This document shows, piece after piece, positions 49,953 through 60,790 of a stretch of DNA of 64,000 nt (positions are counted from its first letter, which is position 1; every line of letters begins with the position of its first letter). Position numbers and translations under genes: made by a program. This DNA is from an uncultured Alphaproteobacteria bacterium (lineage in GTDB: Bacteria > Pseudomonadota > Alphaproteobacteria > Thalassobaculales > Thalassobaculaceae), in NCBI GenBank assembly GCA_902589475.1, contig CACITD010000005.1, positions 18,546-82,545 on the forward strand. The letters run 5' to 3'. The notes beneath the pieces were generated by a model. That model ran no database searches, had not been told where the DNA came from, and saw only the letters and a list, made by a program, of their open reading frames with translations.

Positions 49953-51257
49953 TTGGCTACTCCCGGCATAATTATTAGTGCGCCGACGAGTGGTGCTGGC
50001 AAAACAACCATAACGCTTGGAATTTTGCGCGCCCTTAGAGACAAAGGATTAAACGTTTCTACTGCAAAAATTGGGCCCGACTATATCGATTCGAAATTTC
50101 ACGAGCGAGCCAGCAGTGGCCGATGCGTAAACCTTGATAGTTGGGGAATGAACAGGCTGCAATTACAATATTTAGCGAGTGAAACATCCAAAGATTCCGA
50201 TATATTTGTTATTGAAGGAGTCATGGGGCTATTTGATGGCGCACTTCAATCAGGTGAAAGTGGCAATGGCTCGACTGCTAGCGTGGCACTCGAACTCGGA
50301 ATACCAATAATTCTTGTTGTAGATGCCAGTTCCCAGGCGCAATCTGTTGCCGCGCTTGCTTCCGGTTTTTTAAACCACGATAAACGGCTAAATTTTGCGG
50401 GTGTGATTCTTAATAGAGTAAACAGCCAACGCCATGGCAAAATATTGAGAAGCGCTTTGTCAGACTCGGGCATTAAAGTGCTTGGTATCATACCGAGCGA
50501 TCATGACCTGAATTTACCATCTAGGCATCTTGGTTTGGTGCAAGCGGATGAAATCGACGCATTAGAACAATTTATACAGAAAGCTTCTAAATCGATATCC
50601 TCGAATGTAGACCTTAGTGCTATTAAAGAAGCTTGCCAAAGTAGTATCTCAGGTTCTACTGAGGCTAATTTCTTAAAACCTTTAGGGCAACACATTGCAG
50701 TGGCGCGAGATTTAGCGTTTAATTTCGCATATACTCATACGCTTGAAAATTGGATGCGCCTGGGAGCAAGACTCTCATATTTTTCGCCACTCGCTAATGA
50801 AGCACCAGACAATTCTTGTGACGCCATATATCTGCCGGGAGGTTATCCCGAACTTTTTGCAGAGAAAATCTCAAAAAACACAACTTTTCTTACTGGTTTA
50901 AGAATTGCGGGTGCATCTGGAAAATTTATCTATGGCGAATGTGGAGGGTTCATGGTGCTTGGCCAGACCCTTACAGACGCGTCGGGGACTAGTTTTTCGA
51001 TGTCTGGACTTTTAGATTTAAAAACAACCTTTGAAAACCCAAAGCTCTCACTAGGATATCGATTAGGGGAACTCACAACTGACTGCCCTCTCGGTAAAAA
51101 GGGTCAAACCTTTCGTTCGCACGAATTCCACTACGCTCGCATAATACATGAAAGTGGCGAAAATCTTTTTTCCGTTCATGATGCTTCTGGAGAATTTACA
51201 GGTAATCTCGGCCTAACAAAGGGATCCGTAGTCGGATCCTTCTTACATATAATTTGA
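49953..51257 (+). CDS. cobB: cobyrinate a,c-diamide synthase
   Basis: IIISAPTSGAGKTTITLGILRALRDKGLNVSTAKIGPDYIDSKFHERASGR, YLPGGYPELFAEKI, YGECGGFMVLGQ (class I GATase). Confidence 0.94.
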   Translation: MATPGIIISAPTSGAGKTTITLGILRALRDKGLNVSTAKIGPDYIDSKFHERASSGRCVNLDSWGMNRLQLQYLASETSKDSDIFVIEGVMGLFDGALQSGESGNGSTASVALELGIPIILVVDASSQAQSVAALASGFLNHDKRLNFAGVILNRVNSQRHGKILRSALSDSGIKVLGIIPSDHDLNLPSRHLGLVQADEIDALEQFIQKASKSISSNVDLSAIKEACQSSISGSTEANFLKPLGQHIAVARDLAFNFAYTHTLENWMRLGARLSYFSPLANEAPDNSCDAIYLPGGYPELFAEKISKNTTFLTGLRIAGASGKFIYGECGGFMVLGQTLTDASGTSFSMSGLLDLKTTFENPKLSLGYRLGELTTDCPLGKKGQTFRSHEFHYARIIHESGENLFSVHDASGEFTGNLGLTKGSVVGSFLHII

Positions 51258-51275
51258 TTGCTCAAGCCGTTAAAA

Positions 51276-51698
51276 TTAATTTTTTGAAATCGGACTGCCG
51301 AACAATTCTAAATGATGATCTACAAGCTCATAGCCTAACTCGTTGGCTATTTTTACTTTCAGGTTTTCAAGTTCCTCATTGTAAAACTCGATCACTTCAC
51401 CAGTTCGGACGTCTATTAAATGATGATGATGGTCTTCGTCACCTTGGATTTCTTCATAACGCGCACGTCCATCACCAAAGTCTCTTTTGGACACAATATT
51501 TGTATCTTCAAACAGCTTCATAGTTCTATATACCGTTGCTATAGATATCGAAGGGTCTAAATCTCTGACCCGCCTGTGCAACGCCTCAACATCTGGGTGG
51601 TCTGTAGCGTCGGAAAGAACTCGGGCAATCACCCTCCGGGGCTCCGTCATTTTAAGACCCTTTTCAATGCACATTTTTGCGATTCTTGAATCCTGCAT
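51276..51698 (-). CDS. fur: Fur family transcriptional regulator
   Basis: RIAKMCIEKGLKMTEPRRVIARVLSDATDHPDVEALHRRV...SIATVYRTMKLFEDTNIV, HHHHLIDVRTGEVIEF. Confidence 0.93.
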   Translation of the reverse strand: MQDSRIAKMCIEKGLKMTEPRRVIARVLSDATDHPDVEALHRRVRDLDPSISIATVYRTMKLFEDTNIVSKRDFGDGRARYEEIQGDEDHHHHLIDVRTGEVIEFYNEELENLKVKIANELGYELVDHHLELFGSPISKN

Positions 51699-51876
51699 AA
51701 TACTTAAAGCCTCAAATCGAAACCGTTGTCTTGTTTAACAGTATAGCTCAGTCTGGTAAATCGTAAAGGCTGACTTTTAGTTTTTAGAAGACTGCGACCT
51801 CTCAAGGATAACATTCGTCGTTTCTCAGTATAACTATATTGAAAAAATCGATATTAACCTTTAAGAAGATTTCAGT

Positions 51877-51952
51877 GCTGCTTTAGCTCAGTTGGTAGAG
51901 CATCTCATTCGTAATGAGAGGGTCAGGTGTTCAAGTCACCTAAGCAGCACCA
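51877..51952 (+). tRNA. tRNA-Thr (anticodon CGT), CCA encoded
   Basis: Acceptor GCTGCTT/AAGCAGC, D-arm AGCTCAGTTGGTAGAGC, anticodon arm CTCATTCGTAATGAG, T-arm GTCAGGTGTTCAAGTCACC, ACCA end. Confidence 0.95.
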
Positions 51953-51989
51953 CCTCCTTGATAGACCTAAAAAAGAAGGGAAAGAGCAT

Positions 51990-52451
51990 ATGAAAAATGA
52001 TTTATATTATGCTGAAGACTTCAAGGAGGGAGAAACATTTAATCTTGGAACTTATACTGTAACTAAAAAAGAGATTGTTGATTTTGCCGAGAAATATGAT
52101 CCGTTTCCCTTTCACGTGGATGAAGCAAAAGCCAAAGAAACTATTTTTGAAGGCATCATCTCAAGTGGATGGCTTACGGCCTTGATTTGGCTGAGGATGA
52201 TGCATGAAAAATTTTTATCTTATGAAGTGACTTTAGGTTCACCAGGGCATGAAGAAATGCTATGGCCCCAACCAGTTAGACCAGGTGATACACTTAATGG
52301 AAGCATAGCGATAAAGGGCGTAAAAATATCAAAAAGCAAGCCAGATTTGGGCTTCATTCGATACGAGGCTATACTTAAAAATCAAGAACAAAAGTGCGTA
52401 TTTTCAACTACAAGTACGCTAATAATTAAAACAAGGCAAAGTGCTAGCTGA
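51990..52451 (+). CDS. MaoC/hotdog dehydratase-like protein
   Basis: YAEDFKEGETFNLGTYTVTKKEIVDFAEKYDPFPFHVDEAKAKETIFEGIISSGW. Start after the tRNA; the 51927 ORF start lies inside the tRNA. Confidence 0.88.
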   Translation: MKNDLYYAEDFKEGETFNLGTYTVTKKEIVDFAEKYDPFPFHVDEAKAKETIFEGIISSGWLTALIWLRMMHEKFLSYEVTLGSPGHEEMLWPQPVRPGDTLNGSIAIKGVKISKSKPDLGFIRYEAILKNQEQKCVFSTTSTLIIKTRQSAS

Positions 52452-52458
52452 GTTGGAT

Positions 52459-52881
52459 TTACATCAATTTATTAAGAAATACACTCAGTGTATCAAACCC
52501 ATAGAGAATTCCTAGGCCCCCAGCCAATATGACAGCTAGCCAGAAGATAGCTTTTCCGGCTACCATGAAGTCACTGCTTTTTCTAGGCTGTGGTCTTTTT
52601 CTCGAAGAAATACGTCCTTCCCGCGGAGGCACTACTCCAGAGCTATCTTCACTCTTTGGTTTTATGGTGACTTTTTTCGTGGTGTCGAAGATGGTCTGTT
52701 CTTTCGACGTTCCTGTTTGATCGTCATAGATTTCTCCTATGACTTTAACGCCTTCTAGATGCCCCTGGCCATATAAATTTCTGGCTTCTTCTATTGCCTC
52801 ATCTCTATCGGAATAGTGAGTATCTGTTTGCCACTCGCCATTCTTAAGGGTCAATACCTCAAACTGAGTTTGCTTCGCCAT
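52459..52881 (-). CDS. hypothetical protein with C-terminal TM
   Basis: Contiguous ORF with acidic/basic linker and one C-terminal hydrophobic helix (AIFWLAVILAGGLGILYGFDTL). Confidence 0.65.
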   Translation of the reverse strand: MAKQTQFEVLTLKNGEWQTDTHYSDRDEAIEEARNLYGQGHLEGVKVIGEIYDDQTGTSKEQTIFDTTKKVTIKPKSEDSSGVVPPREGRISSRKRPQPRKSSDFMVAGKAIFWLAVILAGGLGILYGFDTLSVFLNKLM

Positions 52882-52960
52882 TAGTAATCCTAACCAACAC
52901 AGCTATGATCTTTACAAGTATATTACTGCGGCTCTGTTTACAACCTAATAGAAACCGGTC

Positions 52961-52993
52961 GCAAATAAAAAAGCGCTCGTAAACGAGCGCTTT
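52961..52993 (-). terminator. Rho-independent terminator of the Bax inhibitor-1 family gene
   Basis: Minus strand AAAGCGCTCGT-TT-ACGAGCGCTTT followed by TTTATTTGC; 11-bp perfect stem with adjacent T tract. Confidence 0.85.
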
Positions 52994-53023
52994 CCTAAAT
53001 TTTTACGTTACATTGTTTAGGTT

Positions 53024-53755
53024 CTACTCTCTGTTACCAAAGAGACTAAGAAGCATTATGAAAAGATTTATAAAGTCGAGGTACAAGCGAAGCGCGCCGT
53101 GTATTGACTTCTTAGCTTGTGTTTCCCCATCATCACTTTCTCGATATTCATTCTTTATGGATTGCGTGTCATAAGCTGTTAGGCCCGCAAAAACGAGAAC
53201 GCCAATGACTGAGATTGCAAACTGTAGAGCGGAGGAAGCAAGGAAAATATTAACAACAGATGCTATTAAAATTCCGATTAACCCCATAAAAAGGAAAGAA
53301 CCCATTCCGGTGAGATCTTTTTTAGTTGTGTAACCGTAAAGGCTAGTTCCCGCAAACATTCCAGCCGCGATGAAAAACACTCGCGTTATGCTCTCTCCTG
53401 TATAGACAAGGAAAATGCTAGATAGTGAGAGCCCCATCAGAGCAGCGTAAATCCAAAAAACCACTTGGGCTGTGGAGGAGGCCATCGAATGAAGTTTAGC
53501 CGCAAAAAAGAATACCATGCCTATAGGGGCCAACATGATTACCCATTTTAGAGGCGAAGCGTAGATAGCATAGCCGAAGCCAGTTAATTGACCGCCCTGT
53601 ATTGCAGCAAACGAAGCGCCTAGAGCTACTAAGCCAGTTATAGCCAGCCCAATGGTCATATGATTATATACACCCAACATGTATTGGCGAAGACCAACAT
53701 CTACGTGCGCGTCTTGCACTTGCGATTTTGACATCAACCTTGGATCAAGAGCCAT
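53024..53755 (-). CDS. Bax inhibitor-1/YccA family membrane protein
   Basis: LRQYMLGVYNHMTIGLAITGLVALGAS..., C-terminal FAGLTAYDTQSIKNEY...GALRLYLDFINLFIMLLSLFG. Confidence 0.95.
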   Translation of the reverse strand: MALDPRLMSKSQVQDAHVDVGLRQYMLGVYNHMTIGLAITGLVALGASFAAIQGGQLTGFGYAIYASPLKWVIMLAPIGMVFFFAAKLHSMASSTAQVVFWIYAALMGLSLSSIFLVYTGESITRVFFIAAGMFAGTSLYGYTTKKDLTGMGSFLFMGLIGILIASVVNIFLASSALQFAISVIGVLVFAGLTAYDTQSIKNEYRESDDGETQAKKSIHGALRLYLDFINLFIMLLSLFGNRE

Positions 53756-53857
53756 TTAAGAAACCTTTCAAAAATAAAATCTGTGTCCGTAATATAAGCG
53801 ATTTTATTTAAAATTCAATGCTACTTATTAATTAGACCACGACGGGGAAGGTACCTT

Positions 53858-55000
53858 TCAAGACGACCGCACTTCCTGCAACCCTTCATTAAATTTACTT
53901 TTTTTATTCCTTTCCTTTACGCTCGCTGACTTTAGCTGCCCACAAGCCGCCAAAATATCGTCACCTCTTGGCGTTCTGACTGGAGAAGGATACCCTGCTT
54001 TGAGGACTATCTTCGCAAACTCTTCTATTTGTTTCTTCTCAGAGCACTCATACGGTGATCCAGGCCATGGATTAAAAGGGATAAGATTAATTTTCGCTGG
54101 AATGCCCTCCATGAGCTTGATCAAAGCTCTTGCATCAGAGGTACTGTCATTTATTCCTTTAAGCATGACATACTCGAAGGTGATCCTTCTTGAATTGCTT
54201 ACTCCTGGATATTCACGGCACGCATTAAGAAGTTCTTTTATAGGGTATCTTTTATTTATTGGCACAAGGATATCTCTAACGTCATCCGTGACTGCATGTA
54301 ACGAAATCGCTAAATTAACATCCGTCTCTAGCCCACATCTATTAAACTCAGGAACAATACCGGAAGTAGAGAGCGTAATCCTTCTCTTAGAAATAGATAT
54401 TCCTTCATTATCCATGATTATTTTGAGCGCCTTAATTACATTATCTAAATTGTATAGGGGTTCACCCATCCCCATGAGCACTATGTTCGTTAAAGGCCTA
54501 CCCATTTGGGCAGATGGCCAAGCAGACAACTCATCAAAAGCGATTAATATTTGCCCAACCAACTCCGATGATGAAAGATTTCGGACAAGCTTCTGCGTGC
54601 CCGTGTGGCAGAATGAGCAGTTGAGCGTGCACCCGACCTGAGACGATATGCATAATGTGCCCCTATCCTCTTCCGGTATAAACACCGTTTCTGCTTTCGC
54701 TCCATCCTCAAACTGAAGAAGCCACTTTATGGTCCCATCTGCACTAGTTTGTTTTTCGCTGATCATTGGTCGTTTTATCGAGAATGTCTGGCCGAGTTGT
54801 GCCCTCACATTTTTAGACAAAGTGGTCATTTCTTCAAACGAAGTCGCGCCCTTGTGATATAGCCAGTGCCAAACCTGTCCACTACGAAACTTTTGCAGCC
54901 CTAGGTTCAGAAAACGATCGCCAATTTCTTCACGAGATAAACCTATTATATTTTCTTGGTCTTTATTTTCGACCAATTCGAGCACACTAATTATTTGCAC
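53858..55000 (-). CDS. rlmN: 23S rRNA (adenine2503-C2)-methyltransferase
   Basis: [18 protein letters not shown] radical-SAM motif, [23 protein letters not shown]. Confidence 0.96.
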   Translation of the reverse strand: MQIISVLELVENKDQENIIGLSREEIGDRFLNLGLQKFRSGQVWHWLYHKGATSFEEMTTLSKNVRAQLGQTFSIKRPMISEKQTSADGTIKWLLQFEDGAKAETVFIPEEDRGTLCISSQVGCTLNCSFCHTGTQKLVRNLSSSELVGQILIAFDELSAWPSAQMGRPLTNIVLMGMGEPLYNLDNVIKALKIIMDNEGISISKRRITLSTSGIVPEFNRCGLETDVNLAISLHAVTDDVRDILVPINKRYPIKELLNACREYPGVSNSRRITFEYVMLKGINDSTSDARALIKLMEGIPAKINLIPFNPWPGSPYECSEKKQIEEFAKIVLKAGYPSPVRTPRGDDILAACGQLKSASVKERNKKSKFNEGLQEVRSS

Positions 55001-55503
55001 TCCTTATCAATTCTTTTCTTCATCGCCGTAAAACCAGACAGGGAATAGGTATCTGTTGTTTTAGTTCCTCTACTTGACCGTCCTACAACGATCATTCTGT
55101 TACCCTTTTTCATTGAGTTAACCAGTTTGAAGTCAGACGATTGATCGCGCGACCACGCTCCATCCCCTTCAGTAAAAAGCTCGAAAGTAGTTTTTCCAAT
55201 AGAGACTTTTACGCTGCTACCTTTTTTAAATGTATACCCTGCGATAAAGTTTACTTCACCCCTAATTTTTTTTGATGGACGGTTTGTAACTAAAGCGTAG
55301 GGCTGCCCACGCACTTTATATTTGCCTTTTTGTTTGATAGGGGCGCTGGCCATATAGCAAACTTTGCCTCCGTCTCCCCTAAATGTGTACGCCGTCCATG
55401 CCCTCTTTTCAGCAATCTTTTTAGGAGTTTGGGCTTCGGTGACACCTGCAAAGATGCTCAAAACGAAAACGCACAACCCAATTTTTACTATAGTTAGCTT
55501 CAT
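54991..55503 (-). CDS. invasion-associated locus B (IalB)-like secreted protein
   Basis: [25 protein letters not shown] signal peptide, [28 protein letters not shown]. Overlaps the rlmN start. Confidence 0.82.
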   Translation of the reverse strand: MKLTIVKIGLCVFVLSIFAGVTEAQTPKKIAEKRAWTAYTFRGDGGKVCYMASAPIKQKGKYKVRGQPYALVTNRPSKKIRGEVNFIAGYTFKKGSSVKVSIGKTTFELFTEGDGAWSRDQSSDFKLVNSMKKGNRMIVVGRSSRGTKTTDTYSLSGFTAMKKRIDKECK

Positions 55504-55623
55504 TAAATTAATTTTCTGAGCGGTTAAAACATAATCCCAAACTAGTCTTAGATTTTTCATCTCAAGTCAATAGAAACCCCGTAATAGTCATTTTTTTTTA
55601 ACACTTGAAGTGGGGAGCGGCAA

Positions 55624-58600
55624 TCAACAGCTCGGATTATACATTTCCAGGTATTTTATTAACTGCTCCCCAATAGAATTTCGATTAGGTTTCCACATCT
55701 CACGTTGTTGAGCCTCAAGTAGCCGTTTAATAATATCATTAAAAGCATCAATATTTTCTTTTTTGAGAAAATTTTGAACTTCTTCGTTTTCTACGTAGGC
55801 TTCATAAACCGCATCAAAGTGGTGGTTGGCAACACAGCCCGAAGTTGCAGCGAATGCGAATAGGTAATCAACAGTAGCTGCTATTTCAAAAGCTCCCTTG
55901 TAACCATGCCGCATAACTCCAGCGATCCATTTTGGATTTACAGCCCGCCCTCGGACCACTCTAGCAAGCTCCTCTTCTAATTTACGTATTTTTGGAGCAA
56001 ACGGTCTAGAGTGGTCACCGAAATATACCGTAGGCTGAACGCCAGAAAACTGGCGAACAGCTGCTGTAGCTCCTCCATGAAATTGATAATAATCGTCCGA
56101 ATCAAGAATGTCATGCTCTCGATTGTCTTGATTGTGCAGTACGACTTGAACTTTTGACAGTTGAGAGCGAAATAATTCTTCCTCCGTTTGCCCCTCCAAT
56201 TTTGATCCGTAGACAAAACTGCCCCACTTAAGATACGCCGTTGCAAAATCTTCCTGTGTCTCCCAAATTCCCTCATCAATAAGACTTTGCAAACCGGCGC
56301 CGTAGGCACCTGGTTTACTTCCAAATACTCGCATGGTAGATCGGCGAAAAGCCGTTTCAGGATTAGCTCCACTAGATGATAAATTCATCCTTTCTGCAGT
56401 CGCTAAAGCTGCTAGTGGATTAAATTCCTCCGGTTCATCAAGGCCAGCCACACGTAGGATGGCCGTATCTATCAGCTCTACTTGGTAAGGAAATGCGTCC
56501 CGGAAAAAACCAGAAATCCGCAAAGTAACATCTACCCTTGGCCGTCCTAGGGCAGTGTAGGGAATTATTTTGAAGCCTGTGACTCTTCCAGACATCGGTT
56601 CCCATTCTGGACACACCCCTAAAAGAGCTAAAACCTGAGCTATATCATCTCCACCTGTCCTCATATTAGCGGTTCCCCACGCAGATAGGAGTAGGTTTTT
56701 GGGCCACTCACCATTTTCTTGGCGAAACCTATCTATTACTAGACTTGCAGCCTTCCAACCTAATTTCCAAGCCGTCGGAGTAGGGATTGTTCTCGTATCG
56801 ACCGAATAAAAGTTTCTACCTGTAGGTAAAACATCAGGCCGTCCTCGCGAAGGTGCCCCTGAGGGACCTGGAGAAATAAATTTTCCTTCTAAAGCGTCTA
56901 AAACGCCTGATATTTCTAATTCTCCACTGCTAATCAATTTTTTTTCTATATTATTCTTAAGTTCCTCTAGCACCTTAATAGTTGCGGGAAAGTTTTCTTT
57001 TGGGTCGTAGCGACCAGAAACAAGCTCAAGCGCTAACAATTCAAGACGCTCACGGGTATCATCACATGTTCGCCAAATTTTATTTTCAATGAGCCTTAAT
57101 AAAGTTTTTGGCCTAGGTCCTGTCCACTCTGCCGCAGGTTCCATGTCTAGGGGGTCAAACTCGCCTAACTTTAAGTCACTTACCAATGTCCTTAGAATAG
57201 AGTGTTGTGAAACTTCATTCTCCCCTCTTGGAACTCTAACTAAAGCCAAAAGTAAATTATCAAGCAATTTTCCCTTTGGAGTTTTACCGAAAACATGAAG
57301 CCCATCACGAATCTGCATATCCTTTAGGTCACAGATATACGCATCAAGCCGTTTTAGTCTCTCACCAGATAGCTCATCATCTTCTAGTCCGGAGTCCTTT
57401 AGAATATTACATCGCTCAGCTATTTCGAAAATTTCCTTCTCAAGAGTCGGCATTCTGCCGGGGTCAACCTGAAAAGCTTGATAATACTCATCTATCAAAC
57501 TTTCTAATTGGATCATCGGACCATATGACTCGGCTCGGGTTAAAGGTGGAACTAAGTGGTCAATGATAACGGCTTCAGACCGTCTTTTAGCCTGTGTTCC
57601 TTCACCTGGATCATTGACTATAAACGGATAAATATTTGGCAACCCCCCAAGAATTGCCTCTGGGTAACACGTTTCGGTAAGAGCTATCGATTTTCCGGGT
57701 AACCATTCCAAATTTCCGTGCTTGCCGAGATGTATTACCGCTTCACATTTAAATGAATTCTTGAGCCACATATAAAATGCCAAATACCCATGAGGTGGAA
57801 CTAATGCGGGGTCGTGGTATGTTTCTTTTGGATTAATATTGTACCCCCGGGCAGGTTGTATACCCAAAACAACATTGCCGAGAATGCATACTGGCAGAAC
57901 AAAATGTTCGCCCTTAACGAACGGATCTTTGATCGGCGCACCCCACTTTTCATTGATTTCCAACTGAACTTTTTTGGGTAATAATTTAAAAAAGATTTGA
58001 TAATCTTTTAAGCTAAAAGAAGCTTCGCTTTCTTTTTGGCCACTTTTAAGAATGTTATTTGTTGGCCCTTTTCTCATCATTTTCATAAGTGACGCACTGT
58101 TTTTTGGAATATCTTTGATTAAGTAACCTCTTTTTTTTAATGCTCTAAGTATCGAAATAACACTCGCAGGCGTATCAAGCCCTACTCCATTTCCAATTCG
58201 GCTGTCCTTATTAGGGTAGTTGCTCAGAATGATAGCGAGACATTTCTTATCAGTCGGGATATCCCTTAATTTTATCCAGTTTTTAATTAAATTCACTAAA
58301 AATGAAATTCGATCTGGAACAGGTTCATACGTCACTATGGAACATTGTGTTTTGCGATCGTATTCAGCGCTTGATTTAAATGAAACTGCGCGAGAAATAA
58401 GTCGGCCGTCGATTTCTGGCAATGCTACGTTCATTGCGATATCCCTCGGGCTCAGGCCAGTCGGTGATGCAAGCCAGGTATCTTTTTCACTGCTTGACAA
58501 GATAAGCTGGAAAACTGGGCAATCCGTGTTTCTGAATGGACCCACCTTTACGGGACTTTCTGTGGAAGAGACCGCGAAGGCCGTGGTATTCAGCACTACA

Positions 58601-59379
58601 GAAATATCAAGCTTTACAGTTAATTCTCTTATAAACTCGTCAGAGTGTTGATCTTTTAAGCTAGAAACGTAAACTGGGAGAGGGTTAATGCCTTGTTCCA
58701 ATAATCTTTTTATTAAGGCATCAATAGGTTTTAAATTACCTGACGTAACTAAAGCTCGATAAAAAGTTATCAATGCTATTTTATTGCTACCAACCCAAGA
58801 CTGTTTTAGCTCTTCCAAGCTAGGATATTGTAATAAGGGCCAATATAATCCTGCTTTAAGGAGTGGGGCAGGCTCCTTCCATGAAGCCTCGCGTCCTAGT
58901 AAATAACTGGCGTATTTTATTAAATTAAAAGCATTACCAACCCCACCATTAACGAAATAGGCCCAAATACGGTCTACAGCATCTCCGGAAATAGTTGAAT
59001 AGGACATAAGTTGCGTATCGCGTTTGTCATCGCCAGGGACCACGGCAAGCTTAGCGCCAACCTGAATTACTTTATTCCTTATTTGTTCAAGACCATAAGC
59101 CCAATAACTTACACCACCTATCACTCTAATTATGACTAGCTTCGCTGCGCATATAGTTTGTTCACAATAAATATCGACCGAGAGATTATGACTTAATTTA
59201 GTTAAATTAGCTAAGCGAAGGCTTGGTAATATCGGATCAGTTTTTGAATTTGCTCTCACCAAACAGTTCAGGTCGCTATCTGCGGCTGATAATATAACTA
59301 TATCACCTGCGGTTTGTTTTAAATCAACCGCCTCAGCAACATCACTCATATTGTCGGTGGGACCAGATAGTATGTGCAT
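55624..59379 (-). CDS. cobN: cobaltochelatase subunit CobN
   Basis: 1251 aa; AVIHLGKHGNLEWLPGKSIALTETCYPEAILGGLPNIYPFIVNDPGEGTQAKRRSEAVIIDHLVPPLTRAESYG. Confidence 0.97.
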   Translation of the reverse strand: MHILSGPTDNMSDVAEAVDLKQTAGDIVILSAADSDLNCLVRANSKTDPILPSLRLANLTKLSHNLSVDIYCEQTICAAKLVIIRVIGGVSYWAYGLEQIRNKVIQVGAKLAVVPGDDKRDTQLMSYSTISGDAVDRIWAYFVNGGVGNAFNLIKYASYLLGREASWKEPAPLLKAGLYWPLLQYPSLEELKQSWVGSNKIALITFYRALVTSGNLKPIDALIKRLLEQGINPLPVYVSSLKDQHSDEFIRELTVKLDISVVLNTTAFAVSSTESPVKVGPFRNTDCPVFQLILSSSEKDTWLASPTGLSPRDIAMNVALPEIDGRLISRAVSFKSSAEYDRKTQCSIVTYEPVPDRISFLVNLIKNWIKLRDIPTDKKCLAIILSNYPNKDSRIGNGVGLDTPASVISILRALKKRGYLIKDIPKNSASLMKMMRKGPTNNILKSGQKESEASFSLKDYQIFFKLLPKKVQLEINEKWGAPIKDPFVKGEHFVLPVCILGNVVLGIQPARGYNINPKETYHDPALVPPHGYLAFYMWLKNSFKCEAVIHLGKHGNLEWLPGKSIALTETCYPEAILGGLPNIYPFIVNDPGEGTQAKRRSEAVIIDHLVPPLTRAESYGPMIQLESLIDEYYQAFQVDPGRMPTLEKEIFEIAERCNILKDSGLEDDELSGERLKRLDAYICDLKDMQIRDGLHVFGKTPKGKLLDNLLLALVRVPRGENEVSQHSILRTLVSDLKLGEFDPLDMEPAAEWTGPRPKTLLRLIENKIWRTCDDTRERLELLALELVSGRYDPKENFPATIKVLEELKNNIEKKLISSGELEISGVLDALEGKFISPGPSGAPSRGRPDVLPTGRNFYSVDTRTIPTPTAWKLGWKAASLVIDRFRQENGEWPKNLLLSAWGTANMRTGGDDIAQVLALLGVCPEWEPMSGRVTGFKIIPYTALGRPRVDVTLRISGFFRDAFPYQVELIDTAILRVAGLDEPEEFNPLAALATAERMNLSSSGANPETAFRRSTMRVFGSKPGAYGAGLQSLIDEGIWETQEDFATAYLKWGSFVYGSKLEGQTEEELFRSQLSKVQVVLHNQDNREHDILDSDDYYQFHGGATAAVRQFSGVQPTVYFGDHSRPFAPKIRKLEEELARVVRGRAVNPKWIAGVMRHGYKGAFEIAATVDYLFAFAATSGCVANHHFDAVYEAYVENEEVQNFLKKENIDAFNDIIKRLLEAQQREMWKPNRNSIGEQLIKYLEMYNPSC

Positions 59380-59391
59380 AACGTTATTCTT

Positions 59392-60471
59392 TTAGAATGA
59401 CAGTATTTTGCCTATCTCATTTTTGTCCATGCCCGCAAATCCAATTATAACGAGCCGCGAGTATCGTGCGTCACTATCTGCCCACGCCTTATCAAAATAA
59501 CTTTCGACCCTATTTCCGACAACTTGAACCGCAAGACGCATTGATTTATTTTTGAGGGCGACAAAGCCTTTCATGCGAAGAACATCGTGATTTTGAATAA
59601 CTAATCTTAGTTTAGCATCAAGATTTTCCGAACTTTCCAGTTCGCCGAACTCTAGGACAAAGCTATCAAAGTCGTCGTGATCATGTTCGTGTTCTCCATC
59701 ATGGTGCGAACGCCTATTCCCAACGTCCCGCTCAGCCTCCGCTCCTAATCCCAAAAGAATTGCAGAGTCTACCCTTCCAAAACTAGTTTTTATACTCTTA
59801 ATATTTGTGCGTTGGCATTCTAAAACTTTTGCTTCTATAACGTTCCAGGCGTCCCCGTTAACTAATTCCGACTTGTTAAGCACAATTATATCAGCACACT
59901 GGACCTGTTCTTCAAAAAGCTCCTCCAACGGCGTTTCATGATCAAGCGACTCATCAGCTTCTCTTTGTGCTTGAACAGCGACTGGATTATTCGCAAAAAT
60001 ACCATCCGCCACAGCCGCCGAGTCCACTACCGCGACTACGCCATCTACAGTTGCCCTTGTGTTAACTTCTGGCCATGAAAATGCTTGCAAGAGTGGTTTG
60101 GGCAGTGCCAACCCTGAGGTTTCGATTATAATATGATCTGGAGGGTCACTTCTGTCTAACAGTGACTTCATTGTTGGCAAAAAATCATCCGCAACTGTGC
60201 AACATATGCAACCATTAGCCAATTCAACAATATCTCCGACAGAACAACCTTCGATTTTGCAACCCAATATCAATTCCTTATCAACACCCAAGTCACCAAA
60301 TTCATTGATAATTAAGGCAATTCTTTTACCATTAGCTGTAGCTAAAAGATTTTGTATCAAGCTAGTTTTCCCAGCACCTAAGAATCCTGTGACAACGGTT
60401 GCTGGAATTTTTTTTAATTTTTGATCATTTGGTTTTTGCAGCATGGCACACTCCCTTTGATTAGACATCAT
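59392..60471 (-). CDS. cobW: CobW family GTPase/metallochaperone (likely start 60444)
   Basis: PATVVTGFLGAGKTSLIQNLL Walker A, CSVGDIVELANGCICCTVADDF, His-rich loop HHDGEHEHDHDD; 12 nt from cobN. Confidence 0.96.
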   Translation of the reverse strand: MMSNQRECAMLQKPNDQKLKKIPATVVTGFLGAGKTSLIQNLLATANGKRIALIINEFGDLGVDKELILGCKIEGCSVGDIVELANGCICCTVADDFLPTMKSLLDRSDPPDHIIIETSGLALPKPLLQAFSWPEVNTRATVDGVVAVVDSAAVADGIFANNPVAVQAQREADESLDHETPLEELFEEQVQCADIIVLNKSELVNGDAWNVIEAKVLECQRTNIKSIKTSFGRVDSAILLGLGAEAERDVGNRRSHHDGEHEHDHDDFDSFVLEFGELESSENLDAKLRLVIQNHDVLRMKGFVALKNKSMRLAVQVVGNRVESYFDKAWADSDARYSRLVIIGFAGMDKNEIGKILSF

Positions 60472-60529
60472 AACTCGTCACCAAACGGGACTACCGCAAT
60501 CCAATTTCACCCCGAATTGGATTTAGCAA

Positions 60530-60702
60530 CGATGTCTCGGGCAGGTCTCCTGGCTCGTGGGTCAGTGCTAATGGCTCTACCTTCCCGGCTACTTATTAAA
60601 AAGGTCGCCAGTGGTTATAAAGTGCCTTAACTCACCACACACAGTTGCGGGGACAGCCGCGGTTTACTAGCAACAAAACTTTTGGTTACCGCGTTCCCTT
60701 TT
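60530..60702 (-). promoter_or_regulatory. cobalamin riboswitch
   Basis: Minus strand: GGGAACGCGGTAACC...CCGCGGCTGTCCCCGCAACTGT...CCACTGGCG...GCCGGGAAGG...GACCCACGAGCCAGGAGACCTGCC. Confidence 0.95.
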
Positions 60703-60790
60703 AATCTAATTAAAGAACCTTAGACGATTTAAATAGAAAGTTAAGTAAGCGAAGAGTCAAGCATTTGCACGTTTCAATATCCCTCGTGAA

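Noticed and set aside
51738-51765. tRNA D-arm-like string (tatagctcagtctggta) upstream of tRNA-Thr
   Set aside because: No acceptor or anticodon arm around it; chance similarity to a short common motif. No integrase nearby to suggest an att duplication.
51927-51989. N-terminal extension of the MaoC ORF
   Set aside because: Lies within the tRNA-Thr gene and its 3' flank; ATG at 51990 with an AAGGGAAAG RBS is the likely start.
54000-54641. 213-aa plus-strand ORF
   Set aside because: Fully antisense to rlmN, which has unmistakable motifs; no recognisable protein features.
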